Assembly: GCA_934574045.1 (NCBI GenBank)
Contig: CAKTMK010000017.1
Location: 1 to 44,353 of the forward strand
Direction: 5' to 3'
DNA length: 44,353 nucleotides
Origin: an uncultured Oscillibacter sp.
GTDB taxonomy: Bacteria > Bacillota > Clostridia > Oscillospirales > Oscillospiraceae
A program made the position numbers and the translations under genes. The notes under the pieces are model-generated. The model had not been told where the DNA came from and did not search any database. It saw nothing but the letters and a program-made list of their open reading frames with translations. Below, one piece after another: positions 8,125 through 16,619 of the stretch (its first letter is position 1; each line of letters begins with the position of its first letter).

Positions 8125-9869
8125 ACGCGAACCACCAGCGTGTTGAATCCGGCGTATCGCCGGTAGAAAAACTCCTTGGCCTTGCTTTTTATCATCTTCA
8201 CGCCGATGGCGTCCAGCCCCGTTCCGTTCTCCAGACTGATGCGGTCCGTGTCCAGATCAAAGGGGTTAAACTCCTTGGCGTTATCCCGCAGGTGGAGCGT
8301 CACGGTCCCGTCCTCCTGCGGCACGATGGTAAGCTGGATGTAGCCGTCCCGCTGGGAGAAGGCGTTGTTCAGGATCACGCCGCAGATCTCCTCCACCGCC
8401 ACGGTGGCGAAATAGCTCTGGGTGGGGCTGGCGTCCAGCCGCTCCATATAGCCGCTGACCTCCTGCTCCACCGCGCCGAGATCCGCGTCCGCGCTGTACA
8501 AAAACGCGCTGTACACCCGGTCGTCGTCCTCGTCCAGATACGTCCACGACCGCTTTTTGCGGTTGTAAAGGCACAGCACCAGCAGCGTCGCCGCCTCCGT
8601 GCAGGGATAGGTCCACCAGAACAGGCCCAGCGCCCCCCGGCTGAAGAGCAGGCTGAACGCCAGAAACAGCGCCAGATTCCGCAGGGTAAAGAGGAGGTAG
8701 CTGGCAAATTCCTTCTCCAGCGCCTGATAGTAATAGGTCATGACCATGTTGATCCCCGATGGCAGCAGGCACAGCGCATAGATCCGGATGGCCGCCGCGC
8801 CGGCCGTCAGCTCCTCGGGCGAGCGCAGGCCGAACCCGTAGCACACCCACTGGGGCGCCGCCAGCAGCGCCGCCGCCAGAATGACGCTGACGCCCAGCCC
8901 CACCCGGAGGGACTGGCGCAGCGTGGCCCGGATGTCGGCGTTGTTCCGCTCGCCGCGGAAGGTGCTGACCATGGGCTGGAGCGCCATGCTCACCGCGTCA
9001 TAGGCCGAGGAGGCCAGCAGTGCCACGTTGAACACGATGTCGAACACCGCCACGCCCAGCTCGCCGCCGGTGCGCATCAGCAGGCGGTTGCACACGAGGA
9101 TGGTGAAAAACTGGAAGATGTACTGAATGGAGGTGGCAAAGCCCGTCTGGGCGGACTGCGCCACGGACTTGAAGTCGAATCTGGGCCACGTGATCCGCAG
9201 ACAGCCCCGCTTTTTCACGAAGTGGATCAGGCTGATGAGGATCATGACCGACGCGCCCAGCCCCGTGGAATACACCGACCCGGCCACGCCCATCTTGAGC
9301 ACCACTACGAAGACGTAATTGAACACCACGTCCAGCGTGTTGCTGGTGACGAATGCCACCGCCGCCAGCTTGGGGTCGTTGTCGCAGTTGACGAAGTAGT
9401 AAAACGGCCCCTGACAGAACATGATGGGCACCAGCAGAAGCTGCGCCCGCACCAGCGCCTCGGAATTGGCCCAGACCTCTGTGCCCGGCGTCCCCGCGCC
9501 GAGAAAGGTCAGAACCTGCGGCAGAAAGATCAGTCCCAGCGCGCAGATCAGGATGTTGAGCGTCAGGTCCGTGCGCAGCACGTTGGCGAAGATGCGGTTG
9601 CCCTCCTCCTCCTTCCCCTCGCCCAGAGCGGAGGCATAGTGGATCGAGCCGCCGATGGACAGGGAATAGCTAATCGTGTTGAACAGCATGTAGACCGGCT
9701 GGCCGATGCTGATGGCGGTCAGGCCCGCCGTGCCGATGACATTGCCCACGAAGATGCAGTCCGCAAGGCCGCCCACGGCGATGCCGAGGCAGGACAGCAG
9801 GCTGGGCAGGAAAAACTTATAAAAGGATTTTCGGATGAAAAGATTGTTTTTGATCTGGTCCGTCTGCAA
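8121..9869 (-). CDS. MATE-family membrane protein fused to a C-terminal HATPase (RsbW-like) domain
   Basis: About 582 aa. Residues 1-~440 form a MATE/MOP-type multidrug exporter with about 12 hydrophobic segments (SLLSCLGIAVGGLADCIFVG near the N terminus). Residues ~455-582 resemble a small serine-kinase HATPase: VAVEEICGVILNNAF at the N-box position and LRDNAKEFNPF at the G1 box. The N-box Asn is Val and the G1 Gly is Ala, so ATP binding may be weak. I prefer the TTG at 9869, with AAGGAG 8 nt upstream, over a GTG three codons earlier that abuts the ribosome site. It lies between the STAS gene and the SpoIIE pair, implying a membrane-tethered partner-switch component rather than a drug pump. 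Confidence 0.8.
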   Translation of the reverse strand: MQTDQIKNNLFIRKSFYKFFLPSLLSCLGIAVGGLADCIFVGNVIGTAGLTAISIGQPVYMLFNTISYSLSIGGSIHYASALGEGKEEEGNRIFANVLRTDLTLNILICALGLIFLPQVLTFLGAGTPGTEVWANSEALVRAQLLLVPIMFCQGPFYYFVNCDNDPKLAAVAFVTSNTLDVVFNYVFVVVLKMGVAGSVYSTGLGASVMILISLIHFVKKRGCLRITWPRFDFKSVAQSAQTGFATSIQYIFQFFTILVCNRLLMRTGGELGVAVFDIVFNVALLASSAYDAVSMALQPMVSTFRGERNNADIRATLRQSLRVGLGVSVILAAALLAAPQWVCYGFGLRSPEELTAGAAAIRIYALCLLPSGINMVMTYYYQALEKEFASYLLFTLRNLALFLAFSLLFSRGALGLFWWTYPCTEAATLLVLCLYNRKKRSWTYLDEDDDRVYSAFLYSADADLGAVEQEVSGYMERLDASPTQSYFATVAVEEICGVILNNAFSQRDGYIQLTIVPQEDGTVTLHLRDNAKEFNPFDLDTDRISLENGTGLDAIGVKMIKSKAKEFFYRRYAGFNTLVVRV

Positions 9870-9890
9870 AGCTCCCACTCCTTCACCGGT

Positions 9891-10187
9891 TCACCGGATG
9901 TTCAAAATATCTGCGAAACCGGTGATCTCAAAGACCTCCATAATGGCGGGGCAGACGTTTTCCACCGTCATCTCCCCCTGCCGGTTCATTCGCTTCTGAG
10001 CCGCCAGCACCACCCGCAGTCCGGCGGAGGAAAGATACGCGAGCTGCGCGAGGTCCAGCGTCAGGCTGCTGACGCCGTCCAGCGACGCGTCCAGCTCCTG
10101 CTCCAGCTCCGGCGCGGTGGTGGTATCCAGTCGGCCCTCCAACCGCAGCGTCAGCGCCGCGCCCTCCCGGGTCCTAGTGATCGTCAT
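9891..10187 (-). CDS. STAS-domain anti-sigma-factor antagonist
   Basis: 98 aa, a stand-alone STAS domain of the SpoIIAA/RsbV type. The phospho-acceptor region reads LAYLSSAGLRVVL, with Ser53/Ser54 at the position phosphorylated by RsbW-type kinases. The rest is typical: a LEGRLDTTTAPELE strand-helix and a C-terminal VFEITGF helix. The start overlaps the AAA+ ATPase stop by ATGA, so it is translated with the eCIS ATPase. By family it would be phosphorylated by the RsbW-like kinase and dephosphorylated by the intact SpoIIE protein of this locus. No sigma factor gene is visible, so the downstream target may be encoded elsewhere or be an eCIS component. Confidence 0.92.
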   Translation of the reverse strand: MTITRTREGAALTLRLEGRLDTTTAPELEQELDASLDGVSSLTLDLAQLAYLSSAGLRVVLAAQKRMNRQGEMTVENVCPAIMEVFEITGFADILNIR

Positions 10188-12367
10188 CGGTCGTCTCCTC
10201 CTTCATCTTCTCTCTGTGCGTCGGCCTGCGGGCCGTCCAGCAGGTCCGCGTACTCCCGCAGCTCCTCCCGGACCACCACGATGTCGTTTTTCTTCATTTC
10301 GCCCACCGCCGAGCGCAGAAGCTGGCTCATGCCCAGCGGCGCACCCTCCAGCGCCGCGAGGAACGCGGCGGAGAGGACGATATTCTTGATATGTCCGCCG
10401 GAGAGCGGAAACTTTTCCGCAAGGAAGTCCCAGTCCACGTCCTCCGCCAGCGGCGCCTGCGCCGGAATGGTCCGGCGGTAGATCTCCCGCCGCATGGCCG
10501 CGTCCGGGAACGGGAAGCGGACCACGTAGGTGATGCGGCGCATAAAGGCCGCGTCGATGTTGCCGATCAGGTTCGTGGCCAGAATGCACACGCCGTCGTG
10601 CTCCTCGATCTGCTGGAGGAGGTAGGCCACCTCCACATTGGCGCTGCGGTCGTGAGCGTCCTTCACCTCGCTGCGCTTGCCGAACAGCGCGTCGCACTCG
10701 TCGAAAAACAGCACGCAGTTGGACCGGCGGGCCTCGGTGAACACCGCCTGAAGATTCTTCTCCGTCTCGCCGATGTACTTGCTGACGATCTGGGAGATGT
10801 TGATCTTGTACATCTCCATGTTCAGCTCGTTTGCGATCACCTGCGCACACATGGTCTTGCCCGTTCCGGGCGCTCCGGCAAACAGGATGGAAAGCCCCCG
10901 GCCGTAGGCGATCTTTTTGTCAAAGCCCCAGTCGTAGAGGACCTGATGGCGGTACTTGATGTGGCCGCAGGCGTGCTGCAAAAGCCGCTTCTGCCCCGCG
11001 GGCATCACCACATCGTCCCAGCCGAAAGCCGGGCGCACCGGCGTGGCCAGATCCCCCAGCTTGTGGACGGCCTGCCGGTAGCAGCACTGGTGCATCAGGC
11101 GGCTGGAGACGGCGGCGCAGCCATCCAGCCGGGCAAGGCCCGCCGCCTGACGGCAGGCCAGCCGGATCTGCCGGGGCGAGAAGCGGAACTTGGCCGCCAG
11201 CTCCTCCGCCGTCAGCCCGTCCTCCAGCGGTGTTTTCCCAAGAAACGCCTGAAACAGGCGGATGCGGTCCGTCTCCGACGCGGGCGGGATCTCCAGCTCC
11301 ACCGCCAGCATGGGGAGCCGCGCCCGGACCGGCTGGCGGGAGAGGAGAAACAGCTTTTCACAGGGAAGCTCCCGCGCCGTGATCCGGCGGATCAGCTCGT
11401 CGTCCGGCGGCGTCTCCTTTCCCTCCGCGTCCTTCCCGTCCAGCCGGGAAAAGCAGAGGTACGCGCCCGTCAGCCGGGCCGTCAGGACCGCCTCCTCCGC
11501 CCGCTCCTCCGGGTGGGGGCAGTCCAGCTCCGCGAACACGCACCGGCTGCGCTGGCGCGCCATCAGATGCTCCGTCTGAAAGCGCTTGCCCGTTCCGCTG
11601 CCGCCGCACAGGCACACGGCACACCGCCCCGGCTCCGTGAAGGCAAGATCCAGCCGCCGCGCCAGCTCCGTCCCCGTGACCAGCGGGCCGTCCGGCCGCT
11701 CCGCCGCCCCGTCGAACAGCCGCAGCCCCGGCTGGGACGCCACCGTCCCGGTGCTGAGAAATTCCAGCACCGCGGGACGCAGCTCCAGCTGCCCCGCCGC
11801 CAGACGCTCCCGGTCGAAAAGGTCCGTGAACGCGTCCTGCCGGGAAAAGCGGGAGAGATACTCCTCCACCGTCGCCTCGGCGGGCAGAAACAGCTGCACC
11901 GCCAGCGCCGTCCCCGGCGTTTTGAGGGTGATGTCGTCCTGAAGATAGGCCAGCAGCTTTTCATACTTCCGGTCCAGCGCGGCGGCGTAGGCCAGCACCG
12001 CGCAGTCCTGCGCGAAGCCGTCCAGCCCGCAGCGGGCAAAGAGACGGCAGAGGGGAAAGTCCTCCTCCGTCCGCTCCAGCCGGTCCCGGACCGCCGCCCG
12101 CGCAAAGGCGAGCTGATCGGCCTCCTCCGGCTCCAGCTGGGCCGCCAGCCCCCGCTGGGCGGCCTTGACCAGATTGTGCTCAAATTCCTCCCGGCTGACC
12201 ACAAGGCCCAGCATATTGCGCATCTCGTTCTTCGGGCCGAGCCACTGGTGATGCCGGTAGAAGAAGTACAGCCGCAGGTCCAGCCATGAGAACAGGTCGC
12301 CCATCAGCTCCCACTGGCTCTCATAGCCCCGCCGCAGCTCCGCTCCGGGCCGGTTCCGCTCATCCAT
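10184..12367 (-). CDS. AAA+ ATPase of the eCIS (Afp15-like)
   Basis: 727 aa. The C-terminal half is a canonical AAA+ module: Walker A GAPGTGKT (~494-501), Walker B VLFFDECDALFGKRSEV (~548-564), and an arginine-rich sensor region ending NIDAAFMRRITYVVRFPFP. The N-terminal half contains a second nucleotide-binding-like loop, GGSGTGKR (~253). Afp15/Pvc15-type ATPases are core eCIS components needed for particle assembly; the ATPase is not part of the mature particle. The start has GAGGAGGCGAGCGC before ATG. The gene follows the PAAR and cap genes and is coupled by ATGA to the STAS gene, tying particle assembly to the partner-switch module. Confidence 0.93.
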   Translation of the reverse strand: MDERNRPGAELRRGYESQWELMGDLFSWLDLRLYFFYRHHQWLGPKNEMRNMLGLVVSREEFEHNLVKAAQRGLAAQLEPEEADQLAFARAAVRDRLERTEEDFPLCRLFARCGLDGFAQDCAVLAYAAALDRKYEKLLAYLQDDITLKTPGTALAVQLFLPAEATVEEYLSRFSRQDAFTDLFDRERLAAGQLELRPAVLEFLSTGTVASQPGLRLFDGAAERPDGPLVTGTELARRLDLAFTEPGRCAVCLCGGSGTGKRFQTEHLMARQRSRCVFAELDCPHPEERAEEAVLTARLTGAYLCFSRLDGKDAEGKETPPDDELIRRITARELPCEKLFLLSRQPVRARLPMLAVELEIPPASETDRIRLFQAFLGKTPLEDGLTAEELAAKFRFSPRQIRLACRQAAGLARLDGCAAVSSRLMHQCCYRQAVHKLGDLATPVRPAFGWDDVVMPAGQKRLLQHACGHIKYRHQVLYDWGFDKKIAYGRGLSILFAGAPGTGKTMCAQVIANELNMEMYKINISQIVSKYIGETEKNLQAVFTEARRSNCVLFFDECDALFGKRSEVKDAHDRSANVEVAYLLQQIEEHDGVCILATNLIGNIDAAFMRRITYVVRFPFPDAAMRREIYRRTIPAQAPLAEDVDWDFLAEKFPLSGGHIKNIVLSAAFLAALEGAPLGMSQLLRSAVGEMKKNDIVVVREELREYADLLDGPQADAQREDEGGDDR

Positions 12368-12391
12368 GCGCTCGCCTCCTCATCGTTCGTT

Positions 12392-12769
12392 TCAAGGGAC
12401 CTTTACCGTCACCGCCGGGGTGGCCGTGATCTGGATCACGCCGCCGTAGGCGCACATCAGCTTGCTGGTGTTGTTGAGCAGCGGCTGGCCGCACACCGTC
12501 ACCCGCGGGCTTCCCGGTGCCCACGGCGCGGGCGTCACCGGCACGCAGGGCGCCGGCGTGGGTACGCCCAGCGCCGCCGCGGTGGCCGCCTGCACCGCCG
12601 GATTGGCCGGGCAGGTGCACATGCCGAAGGTGGTGCAGCGATTGTCCATCACGGTGGCGGCGGTCATGCCGCACGCCCGCACCGTCTGCTGGCTGACCGC
12701 AGCCAGCGGCATGGGCGCCGCCCCGAACGAGCAGGTGCACACCGCGCTCTGGACCGCAGGATTGGCCAT
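12392..12769 (-). CDS. PAAR-like DUF4280 spike-tip protein (Afp10 role)
   Basis: 125 aa from the ATG at 12769 (MANPAVQSAV), chosen because AGGAGGGAACGCCAG precedes it; the longer ORF start has none. It is a Cys-rich DUF4280 protein: CTCSFGAAP, VMDNRCTTFGMCTC, NPAVQAATAAALG, PCVPVTPAPW and SKLMCAYGGVIQI are all family hallmarks. DUF4280 is a PAAR-like family that caps the VgrG/Afp8-type spike of contractile systems, and the Cys residues probably bind a metal at the tip. It is located 16 bp after the carboxypeptidase-regulatory-like gene and just before the ATPase. Confidence 0.9.
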   Translation of the reverse strand: MANPAVQSAVCTCSFGAAPMPLAAVSQQTVRACGMTAATVMDNRCTTFGMCTCPANPAVQAATAAALGVPTPAPCVPVTPAPWAPGSPRVTVCGQPLLNNTSKLMCAYGGVIQITATPAVTVKVP

Positions 12770-12785
12770 CTGGCGTTCCCTCCTA

Positions 12786-13511
12786 TCAAATGGATACCGT
12801 CTGTTGATTCTCGCCCGCCGCCAGTGCAAGGCTGGCGATCAGCCCCCGCTCCGGCGCGTATACCTCCGCCGTGCAGGGCGCGCGGAACGCGGCGCGCAGC
12901 GCGCCCGCTCCGTCCGTGCGGTACCGCTGGGCCGGGAGCAGCACACAGCCCCGGCCGTGATCCCGCGCCAGCGGCGCAGCCAGAGACGCCGTTTCGCCGA
13001 TCAGCTCCCGCAGCGTCACGATCTCGCTGTTTTTCCCGTCGCAGAGCAGGTGATCGCCCTGCACCGGCGCGGCCGTGCCCCGGCGGAACAGCCGGAACGA
13101 ATCCTCTCCCGCCGCCGCCCGCGTCTGGGCCAGCTTCAGCTCCGCGCCGCCGGGAGACGCCAGCCAGATGAGCCGGTCCGCGGCGGGCGTTTTTTTCTGC
13201 GTCACCCGCAGCTCCAGCCGCGCCGACCCCGGCGGCAGAGGGTATCCCGCCCCCGGCTTGAGCGTCACGTCCGTCTCCAGAATGGCCCCGCCGGTCTCCA
13301 GCTCCGCCCGTTCCTCCTGATAGCCCGCGGCCCGCAGGACCAGCAGGTGCCGCCCCGGCGGCAGGTCCGTCAGGATCAGATAGCCCCCCGGCTTTTCCAC
13401 TGGACGCAGCCGCCGCCCGTCCAGACTGCACGACGCCGCGCCCAGCGGGATGGGCCGTCCGGTGAAGCCGTCCCGCAGACGGCACACCGCGCTCACTCGC
13501 ACATGGATCAT
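12786..13511 (-). CDS. Carboxypeptidase-regulatory-like (beta-sandwich) protein, function unknown
   Basis: 241 aa. Residues ~1-85 look like a carboxypeptidase-D regulatory-like/transthyretin-like beta-sandwich: TGRPIPLGAASCSLDG, then GGYLILTDLPPGRHLLVLRAAGY and ETDVTLKPG. A second region around 175-241 (RAAFRAPCTAEVYAPERGLIA) looks like another beta-rich domain. There is no signal peptide or TM segment. The start is coupled by ATGA to the DUF4255 cap gene, and the PAAR gene follows 16 bp later. Similar domains decorate phage-tail spikes, so a particle-surface or spike-associated role is plausible, but the sequence does not show it directly. Confidence 0.6.
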   Translation of the reverse strand: MIHVRVSAVCRLRDGFTGRPIPLGAASCSLDGRRLRPVEKPGGYLILTDLPPGRHLLVLRAAGYQEERAELETGGAILETDVTLKPGAGYPLPPGSARLELRVTQKKTPAADRLIWLASPGGAELKLAQTRAAAGEDSFRLFRRGTAAPVQGDHLLCDGKNSEIVTLRELIGETASLAAPLARDHGRGCVLLPAQRYRTDGAGALRAAFRAPCTAEVYAPERGLIASLALAAGENQQTVSI

Positions 13512-14098
13512 GAGCGTCCCCCCTGCGGCTTCTCCTCCGCGTTGATGGAGAACTCCGTGACGCGGGAGACTCTGCGCTCTCTGTGGGAGTCGATCTCCAC
13601 GCCCGTCAGCAGCACCACGAAGGAGAGCTTATAGTTGTTGGAGGTGTTGTTCCAGATCTTGAAGAGCTGATCCTGCGGCGTTTTTTCCAGCACCACGTGG
13701 ACCGCCGTCTCCTGCTCCGCCAGTGAGCCGCTCAGATACTTCGCATCGATCACCGGATGATCCCGCAGGACCTGGAGCGCCGCGCCCACCATGCGGTACT
13801 GGTCCGCCTCCTTGAGCTGGACGGGCGCCTTGGAGTGCGCCGTGACCAGAAAGCGCAGATCGTACCGGGCGGGGCGGATGCGCTGGACATTCTGGCTGAC
13901 CTGATAGTAGCCGCTCTCCACGCCCTGCGTGTTCTCCTCCACCTGATAGAGCCAGACAGTGAGCTGATTGTTCTCGCACTCGTGGGGCGAGCACAGGGAG
14001 ATCAGCTCCCGGTCGCCGATGGGCTCCGGCGTCAGCTCATCCCGCAGCAGCTCCACCAGCGCGCCGCCGGCCTCCACCAGCGCGGTATAGTCCGCCAT
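13508..14098 (-). CDS. DUF4255 tail terminator/cap protein (Afp16-like)
   Basis: 196 aa. Family features include the N-terminal MADYTALVEAGGALVELLRDEL, LTVWLYQVEEN (~46-56), the RYDLRFLVTAHS strand (~78-89) and KIWNNTSNNYKLSFVVLL (~147-164). DUF4255 proteins are the Afp16/Pvc16 family, which terminate the inner tube and sheath at the distal end and set the final length of the particle. ATG with AAAGGAG ~10 nt upstream. It follows the MORN-repeat membrane gene and is coupled to the next gene by ATGA. Confidence 0.92.
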   Translation of the reverse strand: MADYTALVEAGGALVELLRDELTPEPIGDRELISLCSPHECENNQLTVWLYQVEENTQGVESGYYQVSQNVQRIRPARYDLRFLVTAHSKAPVQLKEADQYRMVGAALQVLRDHPVIDAKYLSGSLAEQETAVHVVLEKTPQDQLFKIWNNTSNNYKLSFVVLLTGVEIDSHRERRVSRVTEFSINAEEKPQGGRS

Positions 14099-14123
14099 CT
14101 CGTAATCTCCTTTCCCGTGCCGC

Positions 14124-16547
14124 TCAGGCGGCTGTGTCCGCCGTCTGTCCGCTCCCGGCGGTCAGCTCGGCCAGCCGCCGCTCCACCGCCGCGGTCTGCG
14201 CCCGGTCCAGCTCTTTCTGAAAGACCGTCCGGAACGGCTCCGCCAGCCAGTCCCGCTCCTGCGCCAGCCAGCCGCCGGAGAGGGTGTTGACCGCCGCAGC
14301 CCGGTCCGTAAAGTCCCCCAGCGCCGTTAAAAGCGCCGCCGCCGCGTCGTTTTTCGCGATCTGCGCCTCCCGCAGGGCGGACGCTTCCGCCGCGCCCCGG
14401 GCGTAGTCCGCCGCAGCGGTCTGCGCCGTCTGCGCGGCCGTCTCCAGCTCCGTCCGGGCGGCGCAGACCGTCTCATAGAGAAGGCCGAGATCGATGACCG
14501 CCGTCTTGATTTCCAACTTCAGCTCCGCGCTGTCCACAGATGCTCCGGACGCGGACGCGTACTGCGCCGCGGCGTCATAGAGCGCCTGCGCGTCCAGCTT
14601 CGCCGGGTCGAAGCACACCAGCGCCGCCTGCAGCGCCGCGTCCTCCGCCGCGCTGCCGGTCAGCTTTTCCATCATCAGCGCCGCCCGCTCCCGCTCGGCG
14701 GCGCACTGGGCCAGCTGTCGGTCCAGCGAGGCCAGCCGGTCGGAAAGGCGCTTCTCGTCCTCCTCCGCGCCCTCGCCCCGGCTCAGCGCCGTCTGCATCT
14801 CCCGCAGGCTCTGCTCCAGCAGGGACCGGTCCTCCCGCAGGAGCGCCGCCGTCTCGTCCCAGATGTACCAGCCGCTCATGGCCCCGATCAGGGTCTGAGC
14901 ATCCTGCGCGGAGGACGCGCCGCTCAGCAGCGCCGCCGCCGCGTCCTCACTCTGCCGGGACGCGTCCTGCACGCCGTCCAGCGTGTCCAGCAGCGCGTCC
15001 ATCCGGTCCTGCGCCGCGGAGGCCGGAAGCTGAACGGATGCTCCGGCGCCGCCCGCCGTGTCCGAGGACCAGATCACCCGTTCCGGCGCTTTATCCGTTC
15101 CTCGAGATAGGCCCGCGCAGGCGTAGCTCCCGCCGGTGCAGCCCACCCGCCGGGTCAGGCCGCCGTCCGGCTCCGCAAGATCGGTCCGTGAGATGGGGCC
15201 GTCCTCCGAAAGTCCGCCCAGCCACTGGGCAAATTCCGTCTCATCCGCCCACGGAAGCAGGCTCGTCATCTCGCCGTCCGGCTGGAAGCGGACCTCCAGC
15301 ACCCGGGACGGCTCCTCGCCGCTGCGGTAGCCGCAGAGGACCGTCATGCCCAGCTCCTCGTTCGTCACGGTAAAGCCCCGGAGGCCGTCCGTCTCCGGCG
15401 CGGAGGCATCGCCGAACGCCTCCCGCAGCTCCTCCGCCGTCAGGCTCAGGAGCCATGCGCCGTCCGGCGTGCCCCGGTCCAGCTCCCCGGCGTAGACCGC
15501 CTTGCCGCTGCGGGCGTACACCGTTCCGAAGCCGTCGGGCGTCAGGTCGTCCGCGCCGCCGTCGTACCAGAGCCGCCCGGACTTGAACCACTGGATCGCA
15601 CCGTCCGTGGTCCCGGCGGAAAACTCTGCCCGGATCACGTCTCCGTTGTCCAGATACCGGCTGCCGGTGCCTTCATACGCGCCGCCGGCAAAGCCGCCGC
15701 GGTAGCGGACGGCTCCCGCCGTGCTGTACTCCGTGCCCTCGCCGTCGTATTTCCCATCCGCGAAGCCGCCCCGGTAGCGGACAGTCTGCCCGTCGGGGTA
15801 ATAGGCCGTGCCCTCGCCGCTGTACGTGCCGTCGGCAAACTGGCCCTCGTAGCAGCGGGCGCCGTTTTCATAGGCCGTCCCCACGCCGCTGGCCGCTCCG
15901 GCGGAAAAGCCGCCCTGATAGACCAGCACGCCGTTCTCATACAGGCTGCCACCGCCCTCGTACACGCCGCCGGCAAACGCCCCCTCGTAGACCAGCACGC
16001 CGCCATCGTAGCACGCGCCGCTCCCGCTGCGCTCCCCGTTCAGAAAGCCGCCCTCGTAGGCAAGCAGGCCGTCCTCGTCGTACTCCCGGCCCTTCCCCTG
16101 AAGCACGCCGCTCTCCAGCGTCCCGTCGTAGAGCGGGACGGTCTTTTTCTCGTCCGCGTAGACCCGCACTCGACCGGACCAGTCCTCCAGCCGGGGGTCG
16201 CCCTGATAGAAGCGGGCGGTGAAAAACCGGCCCAGAAGATACGGCCACAGAATATAGTACACCAGAAGTCCGAAAAGCACCAGCCCCACCGCCGCCAGAA
16301 TGAGAAAGGATTTGGAGATGAACAGGCGCTGCGTCTCCACATAGTCCTCGCGCTTGGTGGGCTTTTTGACCGCCGCAGCCGCGCCCTGAAAGGAGGCCGT
16401 GGCTACCTTGGTGGCCTTGCGGGAGAAGTTGGCCGCGCGGCGCACGGCCGCCCATGCCCCCACCGCCTTGCGCACGAAAAACGCGCGGATGGTGCGGAAA
16501 AAGATCCCGCAGGAATTGACGAATTGTCGAAGCAGATAGCTCAGCAA
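14124..16547 (-). CDS. Membrane-anchored MORN-repeat protein with C-terminal coiled coil
   Basis: 807 aa. It starts at TTG, with GGGAGG 7 nt upstream. Basic, amphipathic N terminus, then one strong TM segment at ~81-105 (FLILAAVGLVLFGLLVYYIL). Residues ~140-300 hold at least six MORN-type repeats of 20-24 aa (YEGGFLNGERSGSG, YEGAFAGGVYEGGG, YEGQFADGTYSGEG, YRGGFADGKYDGEG). The C-terminal ~300 residues are Ala/Glu/Gln-rich and probably helical or coiled coil. MORN repeats commonly mediate membrane or protein scaffolding. A membrane protein is unusual inside an eCIS structural operon; a role in anchoring or localising the particle is an inference from its place directly before the cap gene. Confidence 0.75.
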   Translation of the reverse strand: MLSYLLRQFVNSCGIFFRTIRAFFVRKAVGAWAAVRRAANFSRKATKVATASFQGAAAAVKKPTKREDYVETQRLFISKSFLILAAVGLVLFGLLVYYILWPYLLGRFFTARFYQGDPRLEDWSGRVRVYADEKKTVPLYDGTLESGVLQGKGREYDEDGLLAYEGGFLNGERSGSGACYDGGVLVYEGAFAGGVYEGGGSLYENGVLVYQGGFSAGAASGVGTAYENGARCYEGQFADGTYSGEGTAYYPDGQTVRYRGGFADGKYDGEGTEYSTAGAVRYRGGFAGGAYEGTGSRYLDNGDVIRAEFSAGTTDGAIQWFKSGRLWYDGGADDLTPDGFGTVYARSGKAVYAGELDRGTPDGAWLLSLTAEELREAFGDASAPETDGLRGFTVTNEELGMTVLCGYRSGEEPSRVLEVRFQPDGEMTSLLPWADETEFAQWLGGLSEDGPISRTDLAEPDGGLTRRVGCTGGSYACAGLSRGTDKAPERVIWSSDTAGGAGASVQLPASAAQDRMDALLDTLDGVQDASRQSEDAAAALLSGASSAQDAQTLIGAMSGWYIWDETAALLREDRSLLEQSLREMQTALSRGEGAEEDEKRLSDRLASLDRQLAQCAAERERAALMMEKLTGSAAEDAALQAALVCFDPAKLDAQALYDAAAQYASASGASVDSAELKLEIKTAVIDLGLLYETVCAARTELETAAQTAQTAAADYARGAAEASALREAQIAKNDAAAALLTALGDFTDRAAAVNTLSGGWLAQERDWLAEPFRTVFQKELDRAQTAAVERRLAELTAGSGQTADTAA

Positions 16548-16575
16548 GGAAAGTCCTCCCAGTCACTCATTTTCA

Positions 16576-16595
16576 GCGGAGCCGCGCGGCTCCGC
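16576..16595. repeat. 20-bp perfect palindrome in the cyclase-MORN gap
   Basis: The 72-bp gap between the cyclase-like and MORN genes contains a perfect 20-bp palindrome centred on gccgcgcggc. In RNA it would fold into a 9-10-bp stem, about 10 nt before the ribosome binding site of the MORN gene. There is no U tract. It could be an RNA processing or stability element. Confidence 0.45.
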
Positions 16596-16619
16596 GCCGC
16601 CGGACGGCGCTCCGGCCAT

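Noticed and set aside
8121..9869. The MATE-like gene as an ordinary drug-resistance pump.
   Set aside because: The C-terminal HATPase domain and position between STAS and SpoIIE genes argue for a signalling role, though transport is not excluded.
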